Origin: Reticulitermes speratus
Taxonomy: Eukaryota > Arthropoda > Insecta > Blattodea > Rhinotermitidae
Direction: 5' to 3'
Length of the DNA: 64,000 nt
Assembly: GCA_021186555.1 (NCBI GenBank)
Contig: JAJKFL010000002.1
Location: 8,879,001-8,943,000, forward strand
Shown here: positions 55,406-64,000 of the stretch, one piece after another
Position numbering within the stretch: position 1 is the first letter of the stretch
Layout: each line of letters starts with the position of its first letter
The notes under the pieces: model-generated
Told to the model about the DNA's origin: nothing
The model's input: only the letters and a program-made list of their open reading frames with translations
Database searches by the model: none
Made by a program: the position numbers and the translations under genes

Positions 55406-55615
55406 TTCAATTCCCGATGTTGTCATTGGAATTTTTCATTGACATGATTTTTTCGGTCGCACTGGGGTCGACTCAGCCTCTAACAGAAATGAGTACTAGG
55501 AGTATTTCCTTAGGTGGTAAAGACGGCCGGTGCGTAGGGCTGACAACCTTACCATCTGAAACTCCTGGAACCCTAAGGGCCTGTCCAGGCTTGTAATGGG
55601 ATTGCTTGACCTTAC
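55390..55615 (+). repeat. SINE S4 body, fused head-to-head with S1
   Basis: TTCAATTCCCGATGTTGTCA, TTTTTCGGTCGCACTGGGGT, CAGCCTCTAACAGAAATGAG, GGCCGGTGCGTAGGGCTGAC, CTGGAACCCTAAGGGCC, TGTAATGGGATTGCTTGACC. The 5' half of the tRNA head is absent. The 3' end is followed by ACCTTACCTTTTACCTTA. Confidence 0.78.
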
Positions 55616-55639
55616 CTTTTACCTTAGTAACTGTGAACG

Positions 55640-57105
55640 ACAGAACTTTTTCATAAACGCTATATCCCATTTGTGCTATCTACTGTCAAAGCATGCAAAA
55701 TACTTGCGAAGTTTCTAGATTGAAAGGCAGAAGCAGCTGTTGAACTATATACCTCGTAAATACATTAATTAAGGTATTTGTTTCTTATCAGCTTATCAAG
55801 AAAAGCGTTAAAGTTCAGGCAGAATAATAGAGCTACTTAGCCTTATACATTAGCCACAGTAAAACGTGTAACTACGGTTTTACACGTAGCGTCATATTGA
55901 TACGTTTCAACATAAAATAAGTAAAGAAAAGAAGGAAAGGATCAAGGGGGGGGGGGGGGGAAGACGAAGAATGTAGTTAGAAAATGTGCACATAACGGAA
56001 TACGGTGGCTCATTTTTCCCTTTTTATATTATTTAGAGAAGGTAACACTTTCGGAAAAAGCATATTTGACATAAAAATGTTTTGCCTAACTCTTGAGACT
56101 TTATTGGAAACATTTTACAACTATTTAGAGAGGAGTTACTATAAAGGTGCACGTAGGAATGCAGAAGTGCATGTAGTTCTTTGTGTAAAGTGTCCGCTGT
56201 TGCTCTATGTTTTTGTAAAAAGCTGGAATTATCATCTTTTGTTAGCAAAAGCCCTCAGTATCAAATTCTATAACAGTCTGTTGAACGGTTATCGAGTTGG
56301 TATTTGCGGACGGACATACATGACCAAGTTAAGAGTCGAATTTCTTCAACTATTCGTCGTGAACGCGCTGAGGAAAGAGGAATAAATAGATGCTGGAGTA
56401 AGTAAAGACAGAATACTGCCGCCCAGATAATAGTTAATTAAATTTATTGCTGAATTAATTATTCGTTCTTGTGTGATGAGACAGTTTCATGTTAAGGCCC
56501 CTTTACTGGCTTATTGGAAAAAATGTCTATCTTTGCCATGATGATAGGCAGAGGTCCTGAGTGACTTGGGAACGGAAGCTCATTACAACACGTGCATGTA
56601 GTTATACATATGCCATTTCTCCATCCTGCATATTAGGGGCTGCAGGAATTGGAGCCTGGGCTCTTAATGCACTGCGAGAGCGGAGTGCACAGTTGACAGG
56701 CACGTGTGGAGGTTTTAACACAGACATACACATACTCAGTTTTACGCTTGTCATTCGCCCACATTACAGCCTTCCAGTAGGTCAGTCTGCTTCTTTTCAT
56801 CACACACGATGAAGAGTAATGACATTTTAGCTTACTTCCTGTCTTAAGACTATAAAGTAGGATTATGGGAGCATCATTGTGTCTGTGTGTGCCCCTTTAA
56901 ACTTTTGAACGAAGCGGCAAATTTAAGGAAACTTAGTAAGAACGGTATGCCATTGGAGGTCATTCCGACTGCTAAGTTTTGATTTCCCACAGTCAGTAAT
57001 AACAATGTAACTAGCGTAAGAGTTCGTGTAGAGAGACGGACACTTAGTAATGTGGAATTAAATTTTGTATCGTACCTGAATTTCGAAAAATTTAGCAATA
57101 TTTAT
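55640..57105. other. unannotated stretch
   Basis: A G run at about 55947. An open frame at 56005-56385 (126 codons, IFDIKMFCLTLETLLETFYN...) has no family I recognise and no homologous repeat in the window. Confidence 0.35.
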
Positions 57106-57109
57106 TAAG

Positions 57110-57330
57110 GTAATGTAGACAGGATAGGTGCATAGAGCGTTCTGATGGGTAAGCCCGAAGGATATATTTCACTGGGAAGACCTAGACGTAGAAGGTAATT
57201 TAATATTAAAATGGATCTTAAAGAAATCGCCTGGGAGCTCGTAGAAAAATTGAACTGGTGGCTCAGGACAGGAACAAGTCGCAGGCGCTTGTGAATGCGG
57301 TAATGAACCCTCGGGTTCCATAAAATGCGA
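57110..57330 (+). pseudogene. LINE 3' ORF stub
   Basis: The DNA of SLGRPRRRR..FNIKMDLKEI (57170-57230), then ALVNAVMNPRVP near 57287-57320. Strong match to the clade ending DRDQWRALVNAVMNLRVP. Frame changes and stops present. Confidence 0.75.
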
Positions 57331-57359
57331 CGAATTTCTCGACTAGCTGAGATCTAAAT

Positions 57360-57505
57360 AGGTCACATCCCGAAATATTCTCGGGGGTAAAGCGGCCGAT
57401 GCGTGGTGTTAACAACGCTCTCATATCTAGCGCCGAGTTTAAGAATGGAAGAGCTACACCTCTACTCCCCTTCTGTGCCTGCATGGCTTGTTAGGGGTAA
57501 ACTTT
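57360..57505 (+). repeat. SINE S2 3' body
   Basis: TCTCGGGGGTAAAGCGGCCG, ATCTAGCGCCGAGTTTAAG, AGAGCTACACCTCTACTCCC and GCCTGCATGGCTTGTTAGGG. No head. It begins abruptly 30 bp after the LINE stub. Confidence 0.65.
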
Positions 57506-57509
57506 GCTT

Positions 57510-58040
57510 TATATCCCGGAACAAGTCACATGCCTTGCGGTTCAACCATCTTGATCGTTAAGAATACGAACAGCCACGTTCACACTTCCGCCTGATGTCT
57601 TCGTGGCTTGGTGATTAATTAAACTTGGCAGCATGACTCTTGTGACTCACTTCGTTTACAAACAACTGCGCTTCATTTTCTTCCAGAGCTGCAGGGGGCA
57701 ATATTTGTCAACGATCAAATCGCCTGTCAAAGCCATTAATTTAGACTGTCACCTTTATTTTCGTGAAAAGCTAAAGGGAAGTTTATTTTAACAGCTATGT
57801 AGCATTTGTCGGTTCATACTGTGCGTCTTCTGCACAATGACACCGTATAATCTGGTAGATGATTACTAACGTTCCCAGTGAACATACTGCCTCCATCTTC
57901 ACTGAAATCTGAAAATATCAAATATATGTTATATCTTTCCTCTTTCCTATATCTTGCCGCAGGCCAAGCAGAGCACACACGAAGATGCTAAGAATTTTAC
58001 CCCATACACGTGCCAGTATTTGCAGTAGCCCGGTGTGCAA
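57510..58040. other. unannotated stretch
   Basis: A weak CCTCCATCTTCACTG near 57887 is reminiscent of a decayed minus-strand hammerhead box but lacks the partner GAAAC part. Confidence 0.35.
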
Positions 58041-58042
58041 AT

Positions 58043-58669
58043 ATTGCAATAGGATTAAAATTGAACTTAAAACCAACTTGATGCACTCTCACTATTAAAA
58101 AACTTTAATAGTAGATTAATTGACTCTTAATTAACCCGACATGTTTCGGTCAGGTACCTGACCATCTTCAGGGGTTTTTACTACATTTAGTTGCGTAGTC
58201 CATACGATTAACATACACAAGGCATGATCCCACAAGGTCTCGTCACATATAAAGTTTCCACAAATCACTAAAATCACTAAAACTCGTTTTAAAAACTCTT
58301 AAAAAAACAGTCAACGCCTGCAATCCTGCAATAGTTTCACCTTTACAAAATTGCAGGTGTTTACTGTTTTTTTAAGAGTTTTTTTAAACGAGTTTTAGTG
58401 ATTTTAGTGATTTGTGGAAACTTTATATGCGACGAGACCTTGTGGGATCATGTCTCGTGTATGTTAAACATATGGACTACGCAACTAAATGTAGTAAAAA
58501 CCCCTGAAGATGGTCAGGTACCTGACCGAAACATGTCGGGTTAATTAAGAGTCAATTAATCTACTATTAAAGTTTTTTAATAGTGAGAGTGCATCAAGTT
58601 GGTTTTAAGTTCAATTTTAATTTATACAAGATGCACGGTGAATACAATATTAAATAAATTGCAATAGGA
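58043..58669. mobile_element. hammerhead unit, complete, long arms
   Basis: Perfect 12-bp TSD ATTGCAATAGGA (58043-58054, 58658-58669). Arms run from 58055 (TTAAAATTGAACTTAAAACC) to 58620 (complement), about 250 bp each with an unpaired centre near 58310-58350. A 37-nt tail at 58621-58657 has CAAGATGCACGGTGAATAC. Motifs: minus 58128-58182 and plus 58495-58548: stem I AACCC/GGGTT, CTGAAGA, T, six-pair stem II GGTCAG/CTGACC, GAAACATGTC (canonical GUC). Arms differ at few sites. Confidence 0.9.
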
Positions 58670-58674
58670 ATTTG

Positions 58675-59555
58675 GGATGCGAGTCGAATTATAATTCACA
58701 CCCTTCATTCGTAACTTGGAATACCTAAGGTTAGATGAGAAATAATATTAAATGTGACATTAAAGAAATATGGAAAGGAATCAAGAAATTAAAGAAGAAT
58801 AAGAATAGGTAATTTAAATGAAATTATTGTCGATTATAAGTGTAAGTGGACACAACTGTTGTTAAGAATGAACGCTACAGGTATTCTCAAGTTAGTGTAT
58901 GTGGATATCCAAAGTGGAAGGAAAACATAGGTCGATTCAAGGAAAGATAGAGAGACCAGTACCCATGTAGAAGGAACAAGCCAGAAATTGGCTTATAAGA
59001 TGTTGATGCTGCTGCTGATAATGGTGACTGAGAAGGACGGTAACGCCATCAGTTCCTTAATGTTACAGCGGTGGTACATAGATTTACCATAGGACATTGA
59101 CGTGGCTATATCTACTTTAGTCACAACTTTACCAACTGAAACAGTCGGTGGTTTGGTGCTTTGGTTGTCACATACAAAATAAACACTGGCGGCCAATTTG
59201 TAAATGTCAACAACGGCTATTATTTTTACACTCCACTGTGTCCGCTGCATATTGTGTATTAGCACTAAGCAGACGCAAATTATTCCGGATCATCTCAAAC
59301 ACAAATGTGCGGAACATTTCACAAGCGCTATATTACGCTTTACAGCCGTCCTCTTAATTACACAGCACGGGGATTCATACTCTGCCTCTATTCCACGGCT
59401 TCCAAATAATTCCCGTCCATAGTTACAGTTTCTGTAGAATATCCCTCAGTTGATCTACTATTATACATTGAATAATTGAATACGCATGTTACGAACGTAA
59501 GGTATTTGTTTTTGGTAAAGGCTGATACCGTAGTGACTACTGAAATGTTGCTGCA
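58675..59555. other. unannotated stretch
   Basis: Nothing recognised. Short frames on both strands near 58993-59420 overlap and look random. Confidence 0.45.
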
Positions 59556-59562
59556 CTGTTCG

Positions 59563-59845
59563 TGGCACTGCGTTACAAGCCGGAAGGTCGCGGGTTCGAT
59601 TCACGATGGTGTCATTGGAATTTTTCATTGACATAATCCTTTCGGTCGCACTATGGCCCTGGGGTCGACTCAGCCTCTAACAGAAATGAGTACCAGGAAT
59701 ATTTCCTGGGGGGGTAAAGGCGGTCGGTGTGTAGGACTGACAACCTTACCACCTTCATGTGTCGATTGTCTAGAAATCTGGGAGACTCAACCTCCTGGAA
59801 CCCTAAGGGCCTGTCCAGGCCTGTAATGGGGTTGCTTTTTATATA
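59563..59845 (+). repeat. SINE S4 copy
   Basis: Head remnant GCACTGCGTTACAAGCCGGA, B box GGGTTCGATTCACG. The body runs TTTCGGTCGCACTATGGCCC, CAGCCTCTAACAGAAATGAG, GGGTAAAGGCGGTCGG, ACCTCCTGGAACCCTAAGGG and GTAATGGGGTTGC. The A-box half of the head is diverged or cut. It matches 34.9 kb along its whole length. Confidence 0.82.
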
Positions 59846-59849
59846 CAGT

Positions 59850-60365
59850 TCGTAGTTACTAAACACCACTGGCACATAAGCAGAGACTAAAGACACGTGC
59901 GTATTACCGCATTATTAAATACTAGTCTAACACAGAACGACACTATGATGTAGTGTAAGAATTAATTTAATAAATGTTCACAGAAATGTCTTCGCGAATT
60001 GTTTACATATTCCTTTTTACGACAGGTGTTTTTACAGTTTGAATTACTGATAACGTTTATTGAGAAGTCACTTCCGTAAAACATGCCTAATCCCCGAGAT
60101 AGCGAGATGTCAACAATTCTCCCGTCGCTTCCTGTCTGTGAGTTTCCATTTTTATGCTCCACGCCGCGTTTCCCGCCATAACTTAGTACCACTCACTTGC
60201 TTGTCCCTACTAACGTCTTCATTATAAAAATTCTCCGACAAGCTTCTGTGTTTTTCATTTCCTCATATATACAAATTGATAGCGTAGCCTGTTTAGTGAA
60301 TACCTAGTCTAAAGGCTGGACTACCAAAGAATCTTGGTTCGATCCCCTGTCAGCTTCATACTTGA
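59850..60365. other. unannotated stretch
   Basis: At about 60310-60350 AAAGGCTGGACTACC...GGTTCGATCCCC looks like a second S2-type head fragment just ahead of the full copy. Otherwise nothing. Confidence 0.35.
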
Positions 60366-60369
60366 GAGT

Positions 60370-60640
60370 GCGCCGGGATAGAGCCGGTATAGCGACTCGC
60401 TACGAGCTGGACGGCACGGGGATCGAATTCCGGTGGAGGCGAGATTTTCCGCACACGTCAAGACAGGCTCTGGGGCCCACCCAGCCTTCTGTAATATAGG
60501 TAACAGGTCTCTTCCCCGGGGGTATAGCGGCCGGGGCGTGTCGTTGATAACCCACCCACAACTATTCCCAAGGCTAAAGAAGAAGTAGAGCTATACCTCT
60601 GCTTCCCCTTCGAGCCTTCAAAGCCTGTTCTTTGGTGAAA
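60370..60640 (+). repeat. SINE S2, full length
   Basis: GCCGGGATAGAGCCGGTATA, CTACGAGCTGGACGGC, B box GGGGATCGAATTCC, then GGCGAGATTTTCCGCAC, GGCTCTGGGGCCCACCCAGC, GGGGGTATAGCGGCCGGGGC, CTATACCTCTGCTTCCCC and CTTCAAAGCCTGTTC. Close to the split copy at 47.7 kb. Confidence 0.82.
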
Positions 60641-60749
60641 TTTCACACTTGAGATTAGTTAATTTCGCAGCTTGAGTATTGCAGTATCATTAACTGTTAG
60701 AGTATTGACAAGGAGAAAAACGATATCCCGGATGAAGAGAGCTTATCTG

Positions 60750-60960
60750 CTTACTAATCAATACAAATATGATTTTCAGACCGGCTCTGAGGACCATCCA
60801 GTCCGCTCTTCGATGGGTATCGCGGTCTCTTTCTCCGCGAATAAAATGATTTGGTCCTAAATTTTACCACTTACTGCTTTCTAGTGCGGAGTTTAGAATG
60901 TCTGGAGCTAAGACTCCAATTCTGCCATATGTATTCGGGACGTGCTTAGAGACAGATGTA
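60750..60960 (+). repeat. SINE S2 body, diverged
   Basis: CAGACCGGCTCTGAGGACCA, CCAGTCCGCTCTTCGATGGG, TTTCTAGTGCGGAGTTTAG, GTCTGGAGCTAAGACTCC. Head not recognised. Confidence 0.5.
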
Positions 60961-60984
60961 GCTTTTGTACCGTTTACAAACGTA

Positions 60985-61290
60985 TTCACTTTGCCGTGTT
61001 TTCTGGCAAGGTTTAGTTTATTCCATTTGCTCGTACATAAGACCGACTTTACTTTTCAGAGTTTCCTGGCCAACTTCGTTTCCTTTTTACTCTTTTTTAC
61101 GAACTTGATTCTTGTCAAGTTTTCTGTTGGCCCTTTTAAGTGTTTTTCACTTGTTAGTCCGTAAGAGTCCCTTCATTTTGCCGAGTTTCTGTACAAGACT
61201 TAGTGTTTTTTTCTTTGCTGTTCCTCGCAAACTTCATTTTGTTGTGCATTCTGGAGTGTTTGGGGTTTTCTTATTTGCTCATTCAGGATA
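60985..61290 (+). repeat. degenerate ~62-bp tandem array, five units
   Basis: Related phrases start at about 60991 (TTGCCGTGTTTTCTGGCAAG), 61053 (TTTTCAGAGTTTCCTGGCCA), 61112 (TTGTCAAGTTTTCTGTTGGC), 61178 (TTGCCGAGTTTCTGTACAAG) and 61239 (TTGTTGTGCATTCTGGAGTG), each followed by a T-rich stretch with TTTGCTC or similar. Old and imperfect. It lies between two S2 copies. Confidence 0.6.
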
Positions 61291-61460
61291 ATTCAGTCAG
61301 TATATTGAGTAGTCTATGGGTTATACAATCCTGGGTTCGAATCCTGTCAGGGAGAATACTTTTTCTTCAAAACCACCATTCTGGATCTGAAGCCCACGAG
61401 CCTCCTACCTATTCAATAGGTACCAGAGTCCTTTTCCGGTGGTTAAGTGGCCTTTCATCG
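61285..61460 (+). repeat. SINE S2 copy
   Basis: Head GGATAATTCAGTCAGTATAT, B box GGGTTCGAATCCTG, body ACCACCATTCTGGATCTGAA, GCCTCCTACC, GGTTAAGTGGCC. The 3' half is replaced by S3 sequence from about 61450. Confidence 0.65.
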
Positions 61461-61615
61461 CTGAGGCCCGGTTCCGCTACCATACCCGTCCACGTTGGAT
61501 TTGTGGTCGATTAAGCAACACTGGCATAGATTATTTTTAGAGTACTTCGGTTTTTCCACATCTCTCATACCACCAATGCTCCGCACTCATTCGTTTATCT
61601 ATCACCTGAGCTATA
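61455..61615 (+). repeat. SINE S3 body fused to S2
   Basis: GCTGAGGCCCGGTTCCGCTA, CGTCCACGTTGGATTTGTGG, AGAGTACTTCGGTTTTTCCA, CATACCACCAATGCTCC. These match S3 at 28.9 kb starting inside its tRNA head, with no intervening A tail or TSD visible. Confidence 0.6.
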
Positions 61616-61619
61616 TAAT

Positions 61620-62340
61620 TTTAACAATTACAAGTATTCTGAATCAACACACTTAAAAAACTTTATTTTGCAATTTGTAGCAAGTCTCGGCGTTTATCAC
61701 CTTCTTTCGCCACGAATGGCTTCATTTTGAAGACTTCTCAGGGCGGTCTCTGTATTATAACTTTGCTTCTGGTTTCGGAAGTTCCATTTTCAGGTGGTCC
61801 TCGTAGTCGCCTGGGTGAACTGAGAAAATGACCAAAATCTCAGTCAGAATAGATTGTGTAGGGGTCGAATTTCGAACCTGCAACCTCCTGATTAGAAGTT
61901 AGAAGTGTTGGCGCTCGAGCGGTCTTGCTTGTGACGCACGTAGCAAATAATACAAGCGCAGTCAATAGAGGACTAACAAACAGCGGCGCGTTTATCGCAT
62001 GTCAAATAGCCAAGCGAATTATTTCCTGTGTAGGCGCTGGATAGCAGGTATTATGTGAGGTGGCGCGGCTTGATCGACTACAGCGACAACAGCGCTGTAG
62101 AAAAACTTTATATGCCCCTTTATTGTTCAGCCACAATAGTGTCGACACCAAATAACGCGTTAATAAGGCCGGCTATTACCAGTTTGACCCCGTTAGAAAT
62201 GAAGAGACAGCGCCAACAGTTACCCAATAAGGCATGCCTGAGGCATCAATAATGTCCCTTTAAGTCTTCGTCATTAACTCCTTCGCACGTTGCTTCACTT
62301 TCACCTTACATTATCAAAGTTTCTTTCCCACATTTCTTTT
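61620..62340. other. unannotated stretch
   Basis: A reverse tRNA-like patch near 61860-61925 (GGTCGAATTTCGAACCTGCA) is the only hint of a SINE. Otherwise nothing. Confidence 0.35.
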
Positions 62341-62347
62341 AAGAACA

Positions 62348-62348
62348 A

Positions 62349-62379
<31 letters not shown>

Positions 62380-62380
62380 T
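62348..62380 (+). repeat. (GA)n microsatellite
   Basis: About thirteen AG dinucleotides after AAGAGACA. Confidence 0.95.
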
Positions 62381-62384
62381 ACCC

Positions 62385-63095
62385 TTAGGAAGTAGCAGAA
62401 GCGTAGACGAAAGGGAAAGTCGTGGGAAAAGTGACATAAAATTTATTTCGGGGGGTGGAAGTGAGCGATACAGCGTAATTTTGTTACGAGGTTGGTTTTA
62501 AGGCTTCGCCCGCTTGTCCTTCTGACAGAAGTAGCGTAAAATTGAAGACGTGCGAAGAATCGGAACTAGTGATTGAAATACGGACCGCGGAATTTTGATT
62601 TGCTCTTTAATGTTACAGTGTATAATTTGGAAAGACATTTGATGTTCTTTAGACATAAGGGAATAATTTTTATGTATTTAAATTTGGAAGACTGTGTGAG
62701 GAATATGCAGGAGAAACTTGGAACCTTGGAGTTATTAAGAATTTGCTGTAAAACGGAGGATAAAGAAATGAAATCTCAAAACTCGCTATGCTGTGGCTCT
62801 TGAAGTCTGTTGTGTAAGCGAGGAGATGTGGTTATCGTGTTTGGTGGCGCATTGTGTCTGTTTCAATTGGAGTGCAAACATACATCACTTACACGCAATT
62901 TTCACACCCCATTCTCTTGCCATGCTTGTTAATATTATCTTCACACTTCTTTCTTTGCCTAAAAAATAGCTAAATGTTTCACCGCCACCAAAATTCTGTG
63001 ATCATTTTTTTCTCTTCTATGTGACCTGAAATCCTGGCTAATTTTAATCAGCTAACGATAAAGTAAGATATTTATATTCCTCTATATATTTAATT
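62385..63095. other. unannotated stretch
   Basis: Nothing recognised. Confidence 0.4.
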
Positions 63096-63098
63096 GCC

Positions 63099-63299
63099 GA
63101 TCCCAGTGGCCGCGCGGTCTAAGGCGTGGGTCTACGGCCGCTCACTTACTGGGATTGTGGGTTCGAATCCCACCGGGGGCATGGATGTTTGTGTTGTGTT
63201 TGTTGTACAGACGATAGCATGGAACGAAAAAGTAACATGCAGGACAAAACAAGGATTTCAACGGTACAAAATGGATCGAAAGGGGGAAAACCAAGGAAT

Positions 63300-63337
<38 letters not shown>

Positions 63338-63532
63338 CCGGGGCATGGATGTCTGTCTCTTGTGAGTGTTGTGTGATGTCAGGTAGAGGTCTCTGCGACG
63401 AGCTGGTCCCTCGTCCAGAGGAGTCCTTCCGACTGTGGTGTGTCTCAAATGTGTGTGATCGTGAAACCTCGACGAAACGAGGAGGCCCAGGCCCATATAG
63501 GCCTGTCGAGCCATAAAAAACAAAAAAAAAAA
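63099..63532 (+). repeat. SINE S1 compound copy with two bodies
   Basis: Head GATCCCAGTGGCCGCGCGG with B box GGTTCGAATCCCACC (63164-63178). The type 1 body (GGATGTTTGTGTTGTGTTTG, TAGCATGGAACGAAAAAGT, AAATGGATCGAAAGGGGG) ends in about 28 A at 63304-63332. It is then fused directly to a second copy entered inside the B box (ATCCCACCGGGGCATGGATG) with the type 2 body (GTCTGTCTCTTGTGAGTG through GGCCCAGGCCCATATAGG) and its own A tail at about 63515-63534. Confidence 0.85.
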
Positions 63533-63534
63533 AG

Positions 63535-64000
63535 ATTTAATTTTATGTATTTACTTATTTATGGTCAAAATCAAATTAAAATACCGCCAAACACAACAAT
63601 TTATTCAAAAAGTGTTCTTTGTTTCAGTAAGTTACATGTGTAGGTCATACTGGGCTGTCATCACGCTGTGTACAAAAATATAGAAATATGTATAAAGAAG
63701 TAATTAATTGGCATACATATATATACCGTGGTGTGAGGTCTTTCCAATGTATTGCACTAAAGTTTGTAATTTTCTCTATTCTTATTTATGTTGTTCCGGT
63801 TGTGAACGTTTTATTTTGCTCATTACTTTACTATTTGTGAATTTAAAGTTAAATTTTAAAATTTCATAATGTTAAATTTCCATAAAATTAATCTAGGTTT
63901 ATTGTTGTTTTTACGGGACTTATTTCTCTCATTTTGGATATTTGTAAGTTAATATTCTACCTTGTCATTTTTGTATTTCCTCCTAGCCCCATTACTTTTT
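63535..64000. other. unannotated AT-rich stretch
   Basis: Near 63625-63665 GTTACATGTGTAGGTCATACTGGGCTGTCATCACGC is faintly like a decayed minus-strand hammerhead box, without clear stems. Otherwise nothing. Confidence 0.35.

Noticed and set aside
61800-61940. Reverse-strand tRNA-like SINE
   Set aside because: Only a weak B box (GGTTCGAAATTCGACC) is visible and no known body follows. Also dropped: 45860-45930 and 38040-38165.
1-64000. Retrovirus, LTR-element or Polinton fossils
   Set aside because: I looked for long direct terminal repeats, primer-binding-site-like starts and capsid, protease or integrase text and recognised none. The terminal repeats found here are the short inverted arms of the hammerhead units.

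Overview
This window looks like non-coding, repeat-dense DNA from an insect nuclear genome. It is AT-rich, with no operon structure and no intact long reading frame. It is full of tRNA-headed SINEs, 3' stubs of one LINE clade, a decayed Tigger/pogo transposon, microsatellites and two large tandem arrays. The style of SINEs and LINE tails (GRPRRRWEDN- and DRDQW-like remnants) suggests a large-genome polyneopteran such as a cockroach, termite or relative. That is a recollection of style, not a search result. I found no host gene I could defend, and no retrovirus-, LTR- or Polinton-type element that I could recognise.

The most striking content is a family of small inverted-repeat units carrying hammerhead-ribozyme-like motifs. 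On the ribozyme strand the motif reads CUGANGA, then U, then a GC-rich hairpin (stem II), then GAAAC, a 2-4 nt loop, then GUA or GUC, with flanks that pair to close stem I. About seventeen copies keep the core, and several more are decayed. They mostly occur as head-to-head pairs inside units bounded by 10-15 bp target-site duplications (TSDs). One end of each unit, never both, carries an extra tail of about 28-37 nt. The tails fall into three sequence types: AAGATGCACGGTGA-like, CATCGCGGCGGAAG-like, and one rich in CGCCGCGAAAG. Hammerhead motifs, terminal repeats in inverted orientation and an asymmetric short tail are known from Penelope-like retroelements and the related non-autonomous retrozymes, so I read these as non-autonomous Penelope-like units. 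No reverse transcriptase of that type is in the window. Units lie at about 7.2, 9.0, 11.1, 12.0, 14.5, 20.0, 25.7, 29.2-31.0 (three nested), 36.5, 38.7, 40.8, 45.3, 53.1 and 58.0 kb.

Layout. 0-6.5 kb: SINEs and two LINE 3' stubs. 6.5-12.4 kb: AT-rich DNA with five hammerhead units and another LINE stub. 13-16 kb: SINEs and one hammerhead arm. 17.2-18.1 kb: a 114-bp tandem array. 18.4-24 kb: LINE stubs, the second 221-bp palindromic unit, and minisatellites. 25.7-31 kb: hammerhead units, including the triple nest. 33.1-34.6 kb: Tigger-like transposon. 34.8-43.4 kb: SINEs and hammerhead units. 46.1-47.2 kb: an 82-bp tandem array. 47.7-64 kb: SINEs (several chimaeric or nested), LINE stubs, a mariner-like fragment, two hammerhead units and a 62-bp degenerate array.

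SINE families are named locally here. S1 has a class-II-like tRNA head starting GATCCCAGTGGCC. S2 has a head like GGGATAGCTTAGTCGG and a body containing TCTGGGGCCCACCCAGCC. S3 has a body containing CCACGTTGGATTTGTG. S4 has a head ending GGTTCGATTCCCGATGGTG. S5 has a head like CCTCGGTGGACTAGTGG and an (ATT)n tail. Nothing here forms a host pathway. The interplay is between mobile elements: LINE-type machinery probably moves the SINEs, and an unseen Penelope-like enzyme probably moves the hammerhead units.
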